Shown piece after piece: positions 1 to 11,389 of a stretch of 64,000 nucleotides of DNA. Position numbers and translations under genes: made by a program. The stretch is from Schistocerca nitens (Eukaryota > Arthropoda > Insecta > Orthoptera > Acrididae): positions 172,256,178 through 172,320,177 of the forward strand of contig NC_064622.1 in NCBI RefSeq assembly GCF_023898315.1, given 5' to 3'. Below the pieces are notes generated by a model that had not been told where the DNA came from, ran no database searches, and saw only the letters and a list, made by a program, of their open reading frames with translations. Within the stretch, counting starts at the first letter, position 1. Every line of letters starts with the position of its first letter.

Positions 1-69
1 TAGTTCTGAGGTCTAGGGGACTGACGACCTTAGAAGATAAGTCCCATAGTGCTCAGAGCCATTTGAACC
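1..69 (+). mobile_element. tRNA-derived SINE, family A, 3' tail cut by the window edge
   Basis: Only the tail module is present: the 'ctaggggactgacgacct' block, then 'agtcccatagtgctcagag' and 'ccatttgaacc'. The tRNA-like head lies outside the window. The sequence matches the tails of the complete copies, for example 32130-32328. Confidence 0.9.
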
Positions 70-1120
70 TTAAGAGCAAAACAACTCAAACTCCAAATCG
101 GCTGAAAGCCCAACACTTAAAATTCAACAACATTAAAACCTTTAAAATGCCAAAGGTTTTACGTGAAATAGTTCGTTAAATTAGGCTGAAGGCCTAAAGA
201 ATCTTACGCCTTAAGGGCCAAACAACCTTAATTTTTAAAAAAATCGGCTAGAAAGAATACAAATAAAAACAACAAGAACAAAAAGGATGGCAGTACACCC
301 AACAGTGCTCAGACGTTCGAGGGTCGGCCTGGAATTCAAACACTAACGCTCGCTTAGGTGACACAGGCAAACGGTCAAACCATTCACGATCCGACGACAA
401 CCCAACGGACCGACAGTCAACGGTCGCAACGACAAGATAACTTCCATTTCACCTGACCAGGGCACAACAGGTAGTTCAATGGAACAACGTGGAAGATATT
501 GGCGCGCACAACCAATCATACAATCATATATGAGCTGTCAAACTACACACCATGCTGCACAGCAACAACATGATGAGGAAACTACACTGCCTGAAATTTA
601 CGTCAACGGCCATGGCAGGTAACCGGAACGTTAACGGCCACAAGGCAGAAGATTCCGCTGGAGCACTTCAATTCAAATAACCAAATACAGTGAAACTCCA
701 CCGGAGTGTGGCTAGAATTTTCCAGCTTGAAAACCACGTTGTTGCTCGCAGGAATATCCCAACAGCCGACAACAAATTCCAAACGACACAATGTGAACAG
801 TCTTGACTTGCTGCTAGATTAAATCAAAAGTCAACTCTCGTGTCCAGGGTCGGTGATCCACGGACCTCATAGCAATAGGAACAGCCCCACACACTCCGAC
901 ACTGCGTAGAGACCTGCCAGCGGCCCCGGCCAACCTACGACCTGCAGAGATTGCCTCGCTGCTCCACGCGACCCGACCGACTGGTCGCACACCGCCCAGC
1001 CGGAAACTATAAGTGCCAGGTGAAAGATAGTCCAAGGTGCAAATATCGATACACACCGCTACTGCCACCCGCGGCAGGAGGGGATAACAGCATAATCGCG
1101 ATGACCGCGGGAGACTGAAC
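70..1120. repeat. Unclassified, probably dispersed repeat; no gene seen
   Basis: The first part is A-rich and twice carries a 'ggctgaa(a/g)gcc' motif (about 99-110 and 184-194). The last part (about 830-1100) is GC-rich. No ORF longer than about 100 codons is present and none resembles a known protein. The sequence reads to me like an abundant locust dispersed repeat, but no second copy lies in this window to prove it. It ends beside the SINE insertion at 1129. Confidence 0.35.
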
Positions 1121-1128
1121 ACAGAATC

Positions 1129-1321
1129 GCAGTGCGGTAGCGTTCTCGCTTCCCACGCCCGGGTTCCCGGTTTCGATTCCCGGCGGGGTCAGGGATTTTC
1201 TCTGCCTCGTGATGGCTGGGTGTTGTGTAATGTCCTTAGTTTAGTTAGGTTTAAGTAGTTCTAAGTTATAGGGGACTGATGACCATAGCTGTTAAGTCCC
1301 ATAGTGCTCAGAGCCATTGGA
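1129..1321 (+). mobile_element. tRNA-derived SINE, family A2 (alternative tRNA-like head)
   Basis: The body and tail are those of family A ('ggttaagtcccatagtgctcagagcc' type). The head is different: it runs 'gtgcggtagcgttctcgctt' with B box 'gtttcgattcc' and 'cggcggggtcagg'. It is flanked by the target-site duplication 'acagaatc' at 1121-1128 and 1322-1329. Another A2 copy is at 20037-20249. Confidence 0.88.
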
Positions 1322-1652
1322 ACAGAATCCCAAAGAAGGTTTAATCCAGTGCGTAGCATGAGCTAGCCATGGCTCAGTAAGTTCAAATATTAAAAACGGT
1401 TGTAGAGGCACATAGTTCGAACTGCACTATTCATGTGAGAGTTTGAGAATCAAGTACCGGTCAGGGGAGAATGAGTGCATATACACATACGAATATCTGA
1501 TAATCATGGATGTTCGTGGTGATGATTGCATATGAAGATTAGCGAGTAGAAGGAAAGAGACCCTGAAAGAGTAAAATCGTACCCGAAGGAATATTTAGTT
1601 TGATGTCACGTCGACACCGTGATCATTAGAGACGGAGCACAAGCTCGGATTG

Positions 1653-1874
1653 TGTCAGGGATGGCCGCCCGGAGTGGCCGAGCGGTTCTGGGCGCTACAG
1701 TCTGGAACTGCGCGACCGCTACGGTCACAGGTTCGAATCCCGCCTCGGGCATGGATGTGTGTGATGTCCTTAGGTTAGTTAGGTTTAAGTAGTTCTAAGT
1801 TCTAGGGGACTGATGACCTCAGCAGTTAAGTCCCATAGTGCTTAGAGCCATTTGAACCGCATTTGTCAGGGATG
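1653..1874. repeat. 11-bp target-site duplication flanking a SINE
   Basis: The 11-mer 'tgtcagggatg' occurs at 1653-1663 and again at 1864-1874, exactly bracketing the SINE. This is the signature of LINE-mediated (target-primed) insertion. Confidence 0.9.
1664..1863 (+). mobile_element. tRNA-derived SINE, family A, complete
   Basis: The head has A box 'tggccgagcgg' and B box 'ggttcgaatcc', which are RNA polymerase III internal promoter motifs. Then come the 'catggatgtgtgtgatgtcc' linker, the 'aggttagttaggtttaag' body and the 'cttagagccatttgaacc' tail. Confidence 0.95.
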
Positions 1875-1875
1875 T

Positions 1876-2043
1876 GGAAGGAAATCAGCCGTACCCTTCA
1901 AAAGGAATCACCCCTGCTTTTGACTGGAGCGACTTAGGGAAATCACGGAAAACATAAATTAGGATGGCCGGACACGGGTTTCAACCATCGTCCGCTGGAA
2001 TGCGGGTCCAGTGCGATAGCCACTGAGTCATTTCAGAGCGGTC
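1876..2043 (-). mobile_element. tRNA-derived SINE, family B, truncated
   Basis: Read on the minus strand it starts with a decayed tRNA-like head and continues into the family-B body ('gatttccctaagtcgctcc'). The better copy at 7128-7357 shows the complete unit. This one lacks the distal tail and abuts the family-A SINE immediately upstream. Confidence 0.8.
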
Positions 2044-3059
2044 ACCATATCCTGTGGGACTTTTTATATTGTTTCCCTGTGACATTTACATTAATTGTGT
2101 GAGACTATGCGTTGCGAAATCGAAGGCAGAAACGGACGCTGACATTGCACGGCCCATCTGCTCGCAAATCGACTGCTCCTACCCAAGTTCAGACATCGGC
2201 TCTGCATCAGCTCCAGGCACTGACCACGTCACTCGAGCTCCTAACACCGAGTCCTCACTCTTCCAAAGTCCTAGCGTCAAGAAAAGAGGAAACTTGCGCT
2301 CCTGCTCCTTCGCTTTGTGAGGGCGCCAAATCGATATTTGGCCAGACTGAGATCACGTATTTTATTTCTCCAATCAGAAAATATCTATCAGTTCGTTTTT
2401 TTTTTTTTTCATATACGTTTGCCGTCGCTTTATGGAAGTCTGTGAGTCCCATCCTATCACATCTCCTCATTCCAAGAAGCTGCGAATGTTGCTCTATGAC
2501 AGATCAGTGGTCCCAAAGTAGCGAGCGCTGACCAACCAGAAGCCATCCCGCCAAAACTTTCTGTAACTTTCATTTCTCAATGTTTGTACTTAGGTGACTG
2601 GCAGGCCCCGAGGCTGCTTCAAGGCAGTGAGACTTTATAGGGCACACCCTTTGCGTGGGTGATCTGGTTTCTTTGGAGAAAACTCCATATTTATATTGGA
2701 CACTACGGAAAGGGCTGGGAGAGTTCACTGAGCCCAGCACGCAGGTGCTTTCTCCTGCAGGCATTGCTAATCCAGTCAAAGCAAAGACGCATGGCGGCCT
2801 CTGCCGCAGTGAGTGGGACAGAGGGGTGTGCTGCCAGGAACCATGGCAGCCTCTGTTTATCTCGTGTCTGGTGTGTCCGGTAACTCCTCTTACCCGCTGA
2901 CGCCAGTCTGAGGCGAACGGAAATGCTCAAGTCAATGATTCCACTCCCTGTTACTTACCAGAAGAATGAATTCAACATGCATTTTATAATTACAATAAAT
3001 TAAAGAAAATCCTCTACAATCAGCCTGCTTTCCCACGGATAATACTACTCTTTGGCATA
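2044..3059. other. No recognisable gene or repeat
   Basis: Mixed-composition DNA with a poly-T run near 2398-2410 and several short ORFs of 60-139 codons. None has motifs or composition suggesting a real protein. I see nothing assignable. Confidence 0.4.
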
Positions 3060-3061
3060 TA

Positions 3062-4232
3062 CACTGAAGAGCCAAAGTAGCTGTTACACCTTTCTAATAT
3101 CGTGTACCCCCCTCCCCCCCCCCCCCCCCCCCGAACTCGCAGCAGTGCCACAACACGACGTGGCATGCACTCGACTAATGTCTGCAGTAGTGCTAAAGGG
3201 AATGGACACCGTGAATCCTGCAGGGCTATCAATTAATCCGTAAGAGCAGGAGATCTCTTCTGAACAGCACGTTGCAAGGGGTCCAAGATATGCTCAGTAA
3301 TGTTCATGTCTGGGTAGTCTGGTGGCCAGCGGAAGTGTTTAAACTCAGAAGAGTGTTCCTGGAGCCACACTGGAGCAATTCTGGGCGTGTGGGGTATGGC
3401 ACGGTCCTGTTTGAATTGCCCAAGTACTTCGGAATGCACAATGGACATGAATGGATGCAGGTCATCAGAGTGGATGTTTACGTACGTGTCTCCTGTCAGA
3501 GTCGCATATAGAAGTATCACTAGAACCGCACACGCCCCACACCACTACAGAGCGTCCATCAGCTTAAACAGTTCCCTGCTGACATATAGGGTCCATGGAT
3601 CCATGACTTTGTCTCCATACCCGGACACGTCCATCCGCTCGATACAATTTGAAACGAGACCCGTCCGACCAGGCAACATGTTTCCAGTCATTCACAGTCC
3701 AATATCGGTGTTCACGGACCCAGGCGAGGCGTAAAGTTTTGTGTCGTGCAGTCTTCAAGCGTACACGAGTGTGTCTTTGCCTCCGAAAGCCCATATCGAT
3801 GATGTTTCGTTGAATGGATCGCAGGCCGACACTTGTTGATAGCCCACCATTGATATCTGCAGCAATTTGTGAATGGGTTGCACTTCTGTCACGTTGAACG
3901 ATTATATTCACTCGTCGTTGGTCCCGTTATTGCAAGATCTTTTTTCAGCGGCAGCGATGTCGGAGATTTGATATTTTACCGGACTGCTGATATTCAAGGT
4001 AAAGTCGTGATATGGTCGTACAGGAAAATCTGCACTTCGTCGCTACCTCGAAGATGCTGTATCCCATCGCTCGTGTGCTGACTATAACACCACGTTCAAA
4101 CTCACTTAAATCCTGATAACCCGCCACTGTAGGAGCAGTAACCGATCCAACAACTGCGCGTGACACTTGTTGTGTCATATAGGCGTATCTGAACACGCAT
4201 ACCTATACCAGTTTCTTTGGCGCCTCCGTGTG
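3062..4232 (-). mobile_element. Tc1-like DNA transposon remnant with both ends
   Basis: The left end reads 'cactgaagagccaaag'. The right end on the opposite strand reads 'cacggaggcgccaaag' followed by 'aaactggta'. Both ends abut TA dinucleotides (3060-3061 and 4233-4234), the Tc1/mariner target. The 1.17-kb interior encodes a broken transposase on the minus strand. A poly-C run at about 3113-3132 lies near the left end. A second, shorter copy of the family is at 18928-20036. Confidence 0.88.
3233..4196 (-). pseudogene. Tc1-like DDE transposase, broken
   Basis: Three minus-strand pieces in order make up a Tc1 transposase. The N-terminal DNA-binding part (4196-3945) has a paired helix-turn-helix pattern with 'CTTISRLYLEYQQSGK'. 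The middle (3911-3564) has 'GFRRQRHTRVRLKTARHK', 'WTVNDWKHVAWSDGSRFKL' (first catalytic Asp kept; the usual DE is DG) and 'RVRVWRQ'. The C-terminal part (3520-3233) has 'PPDYPDMNITEHILD', keeping the catalytic Glu. Frameshifts separate the pieces and the second catalytic Asp region is lost or unreadable. In the family the enzyme cuts and pastes the element at TA sites in the nucleus. This copy cannot make a working enzyme. Confidence 0.85.
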
Positions 4233-4234
4233 TA

Positions 4235-5129
4235 TTGGAAATTATCAATTAATGAGAACTACCATATCGTAGACTCACGGTTGTGGGGTGAAAGGGAATG
4301 AAACACGGGGCTAACTACAACCTAAAGCGTTTTAAACGCCATATAACCAGGCGTAAGAAATGTCATCTTAAAAAAATTCATAACTGACAGTCAGCAGAGA
4401 CGAATCACACGTTGTCAACTGAAAATAGCTTCAGACCCGAAAGTAATCGGTGCTGTCAGCGAATGCAGGCCCCATCTCAACCAGTTTATGAGCCATTATG
4501 AACGACGTTGCATTCCATGGACACTTGGAGTTGGCTACCATGCAAAACGCTGTTGCTCTGGGCACATGAATCTGCACACGACCAGACAGCAACTACCTCT
4601 TTTCAAAATATGCAAGGTATCGAATGCAACGATAGCATGATGAGGCGCTTAACCTGCATTGTGTGAAAGGTGTAAGCTGGAAGAAGTTCTGTGGTCTTTC
4701 AGAGCCTGATTAAATGTTCTCAATTACTCAGGTAACCATCAACTTGAACCAGGAGATTTATGTTAACATTGTCGGTGATAAAGAGTTGTCCTTTCTTCAG
4801 CATCTCCATAATGAGTATACTGTGGACACTCTCATCTTCCACAATGACAGCAAGCGTGTTCAAGGGGCTACGCGCTTGCGCTCTCGGTTTTTGCGAACAC
4901 TCTACTGCCTCACTTAATCACCCCACAATAATCCCATACAAAATATCTGGATTTTATTTGGTATAGTTGGTGAAACGTAAAAATTTAGCTCTACACTATC
5001 CAGTCATCGTAGAGAAGCTTCATCTGAATATTTGATAACTGAAGAATAAGGAAATGGTTGCAGAATTCAACAGCGTGTCAAGTTTATAAGATCATAAAAC
5101 GTACAATATTGACGATCTTTTACAGAAGC
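4235..5129. other. No recognisable gene
   Basis: AT-leaning sequence with only short ORFs (67-68 codons). No motif, terminal inverted repeat or SINE module could be recognised. Confidence 0.4.
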
Positions 5130-5460
5130 TCGAAATTTAGCGTGGAATTCAAAGCAATATGGTTTTAAAAGTTTCCAAAACGAAACTCTTCCTCAAAATC
5201 TTGTACAAAAACCAAAGAGACTGTCACCATTTGTGAAGTATACAAGCAGGAAGATACAACCAATACCTTCACTCCATGACAGAAATAACAATATTACCGA
5301 TGACAGCGCTACTAAGGCAGAGGTACTAAACACGGTTTTCCGAAATTACTTGACCAAAGAAAACGAAGTAATTATTCCAGAATTCGAAACAAGAGCAGGC
5401 GCCAACATGAGAAACTTAGAAGTAGATATCCTCGGTGTAACTAAGCAGCTTGAATCCATA
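5130..5460 (+). mobile_element. CR1/Jockey-type LINE, 5' piece of an interrupted copy
   Basis: The reading frame from 5233 contains 'PSLHDRNNNITDDSATKAEV' and 'LEVDILGVTKQLES', typical of the linker before the reverse transcriptase in this LINE family. The next residues of the family (the 'NKSKSSGPD' region, seen at 15600) are missing here and resume in decayed form just after 7468. I therefore read 5130-5460 and 7468-8935 as one LINE copy split by a later insertion. Clade assignment rests on RT motifs in the other copy. Confidence 0.72.
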
Positions 5461-5656
5461 CTCATTGTAAAACCCGATGTTGGTATATATGTATAAATGT
5501 TCCACATCTCTTCTTAAACTAGTGGACCGATTTCAACCAAACATGTTACGCATGTCACTTACTGTCTGGAAGAAATCGCTCTGGCGGTAATAACCACCTA
5601 TCTATCAAATCAGTGGGGGTGGGAGTGAAAAAGTAGAGGACTGCTACCTACGGATA

Positions 5657-6710
5657 ATGGCTCGGAGGAACCCTGACAGCAACGCAACCATATTGAATAA
5701 TGCTTTTCGTGCAGCCACAGGACGTCGTGTTATGACTCAAACTGTTCGGAATAGGCTACATGATGCGCAACTTCACTCTCCACGTCCATGGAAAGGTCCA
5801 TCTTTGCAACCACGACACGATGCAGCACGGTACAGATGGGCCCAACAACATGCCGAATGGACCTTTCAGGATTGGCATCACGTTCTCTCCATCGATGAGT
5901 GTCGCATATGCCTTCTACCAGACAATTGTCGGACACGTGTGTGAAGGCATCCCGGTCAGGCTGAATGCCTTAGACACACTGTCCAGTGAGTGCAGCAATG
6001 TGGAGGTTCGATGCTGTTTTGGGGTGGCATTATGTGGGGTCGACGTACGCCGCTGGTGGTCATTGAAGGCGCCGTAGCAGCTGTACGATACGTGAATGCC
6101 ATCCTCCGACCGACAGTGCAGTCATATCAGCAACATATTGGCGGGGCATTCGTCTTCATGGACGACTATTCGCGCCCCCATCATGCACATCTTGTGAATG
6201 ACTTCCTTCAGTATAACGACATCGCTCGACTAGAGTGGCCAGCATATTCTCCAGACATGAACCCTATCGAACATGGCTGGGATAGATTATAAAGGGCTGC
6301 TTATGGACGACGTGACCCACCAACCACTCTTGAGGTTCAAAAATGGCCCTGAGCACTATGGGACTTAACGACTGAGGTCATCAGTCCCCTAGAACTTACA
6401 ACTACTTAAACCTAACTAACCTAAGGACATCACACACATCCATGCCGGAGGCAGGATTCGAACTTGCGACCGTAGCGCTCGCGCGGTTCCAGAGTGAAGC
6501 GCCTAGAACCGCTCGGCCACTCTGGCCGGTCCACTATGAGGGATCTACGGCAAATTGCCGTTGAGGAGTGGGACATTCTGGATCAACAGTGCCTTGAAGA
6601 ACTTGTGAATAGTATGTCACGACGAATATAGGCACGCATCAATGCAAGAGGACGTGCTACTGGGTACAAGAGGTACCGGTGTGTACAGCAATCTGGACCA
6701 CCACCTCTGA
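5657..6710 (+). pseudogene. DD34E transposase, three in-frame stops plus a SINE insertion
   Basis: The readable protein has 'QTVRNRLHDAQLHSPRPWKG', 'RYRWAQQHAEW', the first catalytic Asp in 'LSIDECRICL', 'MLFWGGIMWG', the second Asp in 'FVFMDDYSRPHHAH', and the catalytic Glu in 'SPDMNPIEH'. I count 34 residues between second Asp and Glu, a DD34E enzyme. The frame is kept throughout but interrupted by TGA at 5942, TGA at 5987 and TAA at 6293. The SINE at 6335-6530 then splits the C-terminal part, which resumes at about 6541 as 'DLRQIAVEEWD'. Two of the stops look like transition decay of TGG and CGA codons. The protein would bind its own ends and move the element; this copy is dead. Confidence 0.85.
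6335..6530 (-). mobile_element. tRNA-derived SINE, family A, inside a transposase
   Basis: A complete minus-strand copy with 'ggattcgaacttgcgacc' (B-box side) and 'ccgctcggccactctggccgg' (head). The flanks are 'ccactcttgag' (6324-6334) and 'ccactatgag' (6531-6540), a slightly diverged target-site duplication. The transposase reading frame resumes past it. Confidence 0.93.
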
Positions 6711-7127
6711 AGGTCGCGCTATATGGTTATGCAAAATGCAATGTGTGGTATTCATGAGCAATAAAAAGGTCGGAAATGATGTTTATGTTGATCTGTATTC
6801 CAGTTTCCTGTACTGGTTCAGGAACTCTTCGAACTGAAGTGTTGCAGAACTTTTTTTGATGTGTGTATGTTAAAAATGTGTGAAATACATTTAACATGAC
6901 GGTACAATGGCGAAACACAGCCTAAAGCTGTGAACAAATTGAACTAAATTTGATACATATAACAGTTACGATCTGGAAAGAAATCCCCTGATAGACACAG
7001 AAAGTGGGGAGGAGACTGACAGAGGGAAAAGGCGGGGGAAATAAACAAGTGAGGAGGAGATGGGCACTGAAAGAAAGAGGAGGAGATAGACAAGGATGGG
7101 AGGGGGGAGAGGTGGGCAGAGAGAGGG

Positions 7128-7357
7128 TTGGGGTTGTTTTGGGGAAGGAGACCAGACAGCGAGGTCATCGGTCTCATCGGATTAGGGAAGGACGGGGAAG
7201 GAAGTCGGCCGTGCCCTTTGAAAGGAACCATCCCGGCATTTGCCTGGAGCGATTTAGGGAAATCACGGAAAACCTAAATCAGGATGGCCGGACGCGGGAT
7301 TGAACCGTCGTCCTCCCGAATGCGAGTCCAGTGTTTAACCACTGCGCCACCTCGCTC
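7128..7357 (-). mobile_element. tRNA-derived SINE, family B, complete
   Basis: Read on the minus strand: a tRNA-like head 'ggcgcagtggttaaacact' with B box 'ggttcaatccc', then 'gcgtccggccatcctgattt', 'aggttttccgtgatttccc' and the tail 'ccaaaacaaccc'. The duplication 'gcagagagaggg' at 7116-7127 and 7358-7369 marks the insertion into GA-rich DNA. Confidence 0.93.
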
Positions 7358-7467
7358 GCAGAGAGAGGGGAAGATGGAGAAGGGCAGAGAGAACGAGGAG
7401 ATGGACAGAGAGAGGGATAGAGGAAAGGAATAAATACATCCTCGGGAAACGCCGGATACTCAGCTAG

Positions 7468-8935
7468 ACAATTAACTCAAAGCTTCGATCAAGATTCTGT
7501 ACGTTAGTTTCCTTTCATAGTATGCTAATACTATAGCTCCTTATCTAGCAATCATATAAAACTACTCGCTCGACTGAAACCGCACCTAAAGATGGAAAAG
7601 TTATGCAAGTCACACCAACACACGAGAAAGGAAGTAGGAGTAATCCGCCGAATTACAGTCTGGTAACGACTTGCGGCAGGATTTGAGACGCATACTGCGG
7701 TCCAACAATATGCATTACCTCGAGCAAAATGATCTGTTGACAGATACTCAACACATATTCAGAAAACATTGTTTTTGTTAAACACTTGTTTTTGTTAAAC
7801 ACAATTAGGTTTTTATTCGTACGAAGTAATGAGTGCTACCGACGTGGGATGTCAAACTGTTTCTATATTTTTACATTACGAGAAGGCTTTTGACATCGTT
7901 TTTCACAAACGACTTCTAAATAAATTGCGTGCTTATGTAAAATGGTCTCAGATTTGCGACTGGATCCGTTATTTCCAGTCAGGTATGTCACACTTCGTAT
8001 TAATTGACGGAAAGTGATCGAGTAAAATAGATGTGATATCTTGCATTCCCTAAGAACGTGTTACGGGCCCTCTGCTGTTTTTGAACAGTATAAACAATTT
8101 AAGAGGCAATCTGAGCAGCCCTCTTACGTTATTTGCAAATAATGATGCCTTTTACCGATTTGTAAAGTCATTAGAAGATCATATTGCAAAATGATTTAGA
8201 CAAGGTATCTGTATGGTGCAAAAAGTGGCAGTTGATTGTAAATTATTAAAAGTGTGAGGTGATCCACATGAATTCTAAAAAGAACGCGCGAAATTTCGGT
8301 TACATGGAAAATTACACAATTATAACGGCTATCAATTCAATTAAATACTTGAAGATAAAATTACCAATAATTTAAAAGGGAACGATCACATACATAATAT
8401 TGTGGGGAAAGCGAACAAAAAACTGCGTTTTATTGGTAGAACTCTTAGAAGATGTAACAGGTCTCCTAAAGAATCAGCGTACATATCATTTGTCCGACCT
8501 CTTCGCGATTATTGGTGAGCTGTATCGGAACCATACGGTATAGGATTGCCGGAGAACCTAGCACAAGTTCAAAGAAGGGCAGCTCGTTTTGTATTATTAC
8601 GAAATAGGGGAGATGGTGTCACGGACCTGATGCGTGAGTTGGGGTAGCGAGGATTAAAAGAAAGGCGTTTTTCGTTGCGGGGAGATCTTTCCATGAAATC
8701 TGAATTCTCCTCAGAATGTGAAGATATTTTATTAGCTCCTATGTACATAGGGCGAAATGATTAACGTAATAAAATAAGGGAAATCCGAGCTCGGTCGGGG
8801 AGGTTCAGGAATCCGCTTTTCCCGCGCACTGTTCGAGAGTGGAACGGTTGACAAATATCTTGAAGTTGGTTTGATAAACACCCTGCCAGACACTTCATTG
8901 TGAAGTGTAGGAGTCATGTAGATGTAAATAAATTT
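7468..8935 (+). mobile_element. CR1/Jockey-type LINE, 3' piece with decayed reverse transcriptase
   Basis: Fragments of the RT can be followed in shifting frames. These include a 'FLS.YA.TIAPYLAII' match near 7500-7570, 'VTPTHEKGSRSNPPNYSLV' near 7618-7670, and an ORF at 7829-8017 with 'SIFLHYEKAFDIVFHKRLLNKL' (the FLDFxKAFDxV motif with decay). A PQGSVxGPLL-like remnant lies near 8050-8080, and a FADD region near 8135 reads FAN. It ends in 'catgtagatgtaaat' at 8913-8928, matching the ATGTAG-type 3' end of the copy at 15.6-17.2 kb. Many stops and indels make this copy inactive. Confidence 0.75.
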
Positions 8936-8939
8936 GATG

Positions 8940-10300
8940 GCACTCGTCTTCAGCGAATTAAGCCTAATGTGAAGGCCATAAGCGGTGACACACGGTGTCA
9001 GCGAGATATTTTCCTGGCTGCGACTAATTTACTTTGTAGCCGATGTGCTTTTGAAGTACTTTTCGTGCCGTCCGCAAGGCTGATCTGTATTAAACAGTCC
9101 CACTATTCATCACTTTTTCTGTCTTGGATGTAACACACTAACAAAATACCCTTTTTTCGCAGCACTCTCTGATTTAATTGATCAAAAGGAAAGGAATTAT
9201 ACACAGTGCAGGTTTTCGCGACCGGCGTTTCCTTGCTTACTGACACTTGCAAAGTAAGCCGGAAGTCATACTTTCCTCCCTAAAGCTTCGTCGCCCACTG
9301 CGAAAATAGCCGGTCAGAGTCTGAAGATAGTTTGTTGCACTCTCCGATGCTTACTGCCTCCACGATTATAGATTTGGAACATTTTACTGATAGAGATGCA
9401 GATACAGCCAAGCTGTTTAGTCGTAACTGCGCAAAGATCCTGGCATCATGTCGCCAATCGAACATGATCGAAGATTGCTGAGTAGCGATTAAATAGTTTG
9501 ATCAACATCGGTTGTTTCATTATAATGAGCCTTCCTTCTTTTCTGTTGAAGTTTCTCATATATTTTTTAAGTTTATATCTGTGAACCCTCGGTACACTCT
9601 GGCGTACTGTAGATCTGGACACCCCTTTAATGTAATACCTTGATGGTCAGATGGTCGCAACACATGTTAAGGTACTGCTGATATATGACTATATGTACAA
9701 GGGATTCGGTATAGTCCAGCCGTTGGGAGCGCAGGTCCCCAGTGGAATGTAAATATTCACTCGCATTTATTGTTGGTTTCGACGTGGCATCATTAACACG
9801 TCGTAATAAAATTTTGCTAATTCGATCAATGATTATTTTTACAAAAGTTCCACATATTTGTCATAAAAAATTGGTAAATTATTCAGGTAAGAACTGCAAC
9901 CATTTACAAACAATTGTTATAACTACAGCCCCCGACAAACTTTCTAAAGTGAACAGACTAAATCTGTTTTCTTTAGAACTTGTCGTCAACTCGAATCGAT
10001 AGGTGAAGCTATCGCAAACATGTTGCATACAATTTATTGGAATTATCTGGCATCAATAATAAATTTTTAATCTGTTCTCTTAGCAAAATAATATGACCAG
10101 TACCAAAAGGTTGAGATTTCTTATAAGTGATCTTGACATAAAATTTAAGAATGCTGTGTTGGTGAACTTATTATCTTTTCTACGTATTTTGCGTCGTTAA
10201 AGTACCTGCTCTAATACTAGGCAACAATCCTTCTTCATTCGGAAGCCTAACACAAAGATTCTAAAAGAAAATAACCTGTCACATTGCAAGAAATTTGTAC
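8940..10300. other. No recognisable gene or element
   Basis: AT-leaning DNA with ORFs of 61-86 codons and no protein motif. Nothing assignable was seen on either strand. Confidence 0.4.
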
Positions 10301-11389
10301 AGGCTGGGACAAATGAAAGTGGTCCGGAGAACAGAGTCGCAGGTTACAACGAAACACAGCGGAGGAAAAGAATTACAGTACTAGCCTGGCTATAGCAAAT
10401 GTTGAAAATGGCCACCATTCGTCTCTTGACCCTTTGGGATCCTGGTCGGTAGGTTGCTGAAGGCGGACCGAAATTCTGTAAGCGTCTGTCATATCGCTGG
10501 CTTGGCTGCGGAGTATCTTTGCGGGCAGCCGCGTCTGCCGAGTCGAGCACGGGACACGAAACTGCTATGTTGTGTAGTGCGTAGCTCTGCATGTGAGAAG
10601 CATTGTTAGTATGGAAGTTGAAGTGTTCCTACAAGTGCTATTACAGTGAAGTGATAAAATAAGTAAATGATTCAGAGGAAAGTGCGTCAAGAAGTAATTA
10701 AAAATGAGCAGTGCCGCCGATAACATATTGTGTATCCTCTCGTTGCGTGTCGCACCGTACAGTGTCAATCATCCGCGACGTGTTCGGTCTCCAAGAATGA
10801 ACTAATGGGAATCGGTAATACTATTTACCACAAAAGAGAGCATTTAAGTGCCAGTGTCTTGTAGCGAGCTTGAGGACGTGCGTTCGATCATCGCGTTCCG
10901 CATCATCAACAATCAACCGCGCCACCACGGTTACGCCCACGCTCGTACAACTGAGAACTGTGAACTGTAAATTTAACTTTGTGAACAGTGTTAAAATTTA
11001 TTAGTAGTGTCAAGGAGGACTGGTACCAAAAGAAATCTGTGTATGCGTGGTGAGCGTAAGAACTTTCGTTCGATTATTCGGCTTTCGTATCATCAACAAT
11101 CATCCGCACCGTATTCGGTAAGCGTACTCTCGTCCAAGTGATATTGTGGACAGATAATCACCAATACTGTCAACTGGGATAAACATTTACGACTTAGACT
11201 GCAAACAGTGCAACCTGCGATTTCCATATCGCCTCAGAATATAGATGTTCATACCAGATGTAGAACAGTGCTGTGTTTAACGTTGAATGGCTCCCCTAAA
11301 CCCGCTTGCATATTTAGATAGATAATTTTAGGCAAGCCAGCAGCAGTGCGGAGCAGAACAGTGCGACCGCCACGGGATTACCAGGTACG

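Larger units (their letters stand above)
5636..6866 (+). mobile_element. Tc1/mariner-superfamily transposon (DD34E), decayed
   Basis: Contains most of a DDE transposase on the plus strand (see the pseudogene entry). The 3' non-coding tail runs to about 6866, where the sequence reads 'tttgatgtgtgta'. The 5' end and N-terminal DNA-binding domain are missing or unrecognisable. The element lies inside Helitron-like flanks and is itself split by a family-A SINE at 6335-6530. Confidence 0.75.
5461..7467 (+). mobile_element. Helitron-like non-autonomous composite inserted in the LINE
   Basis: The right end is a short GC hairpin ('ctcgggaaacgccgg', 7441-7455) followed by 'CTAG' at 7464-7467, the layout of Helitron 3' ends. 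The left part has an AT-rich start (about 5487-5505) and 'accgatttcaaccaaac'. A related segment ('gaactaaatttgatacat', 'ctggaaagaaat') recurs at 6940-6990. GA-rich spacer DNA fills 7000-7440. The interior is further invaded by a Tc1 element and two SINEs. Helitrons insert between A and T without target duplication, so the boundaries are approximate. No Rep/helicase ORF is present. Confidence 0.5.
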
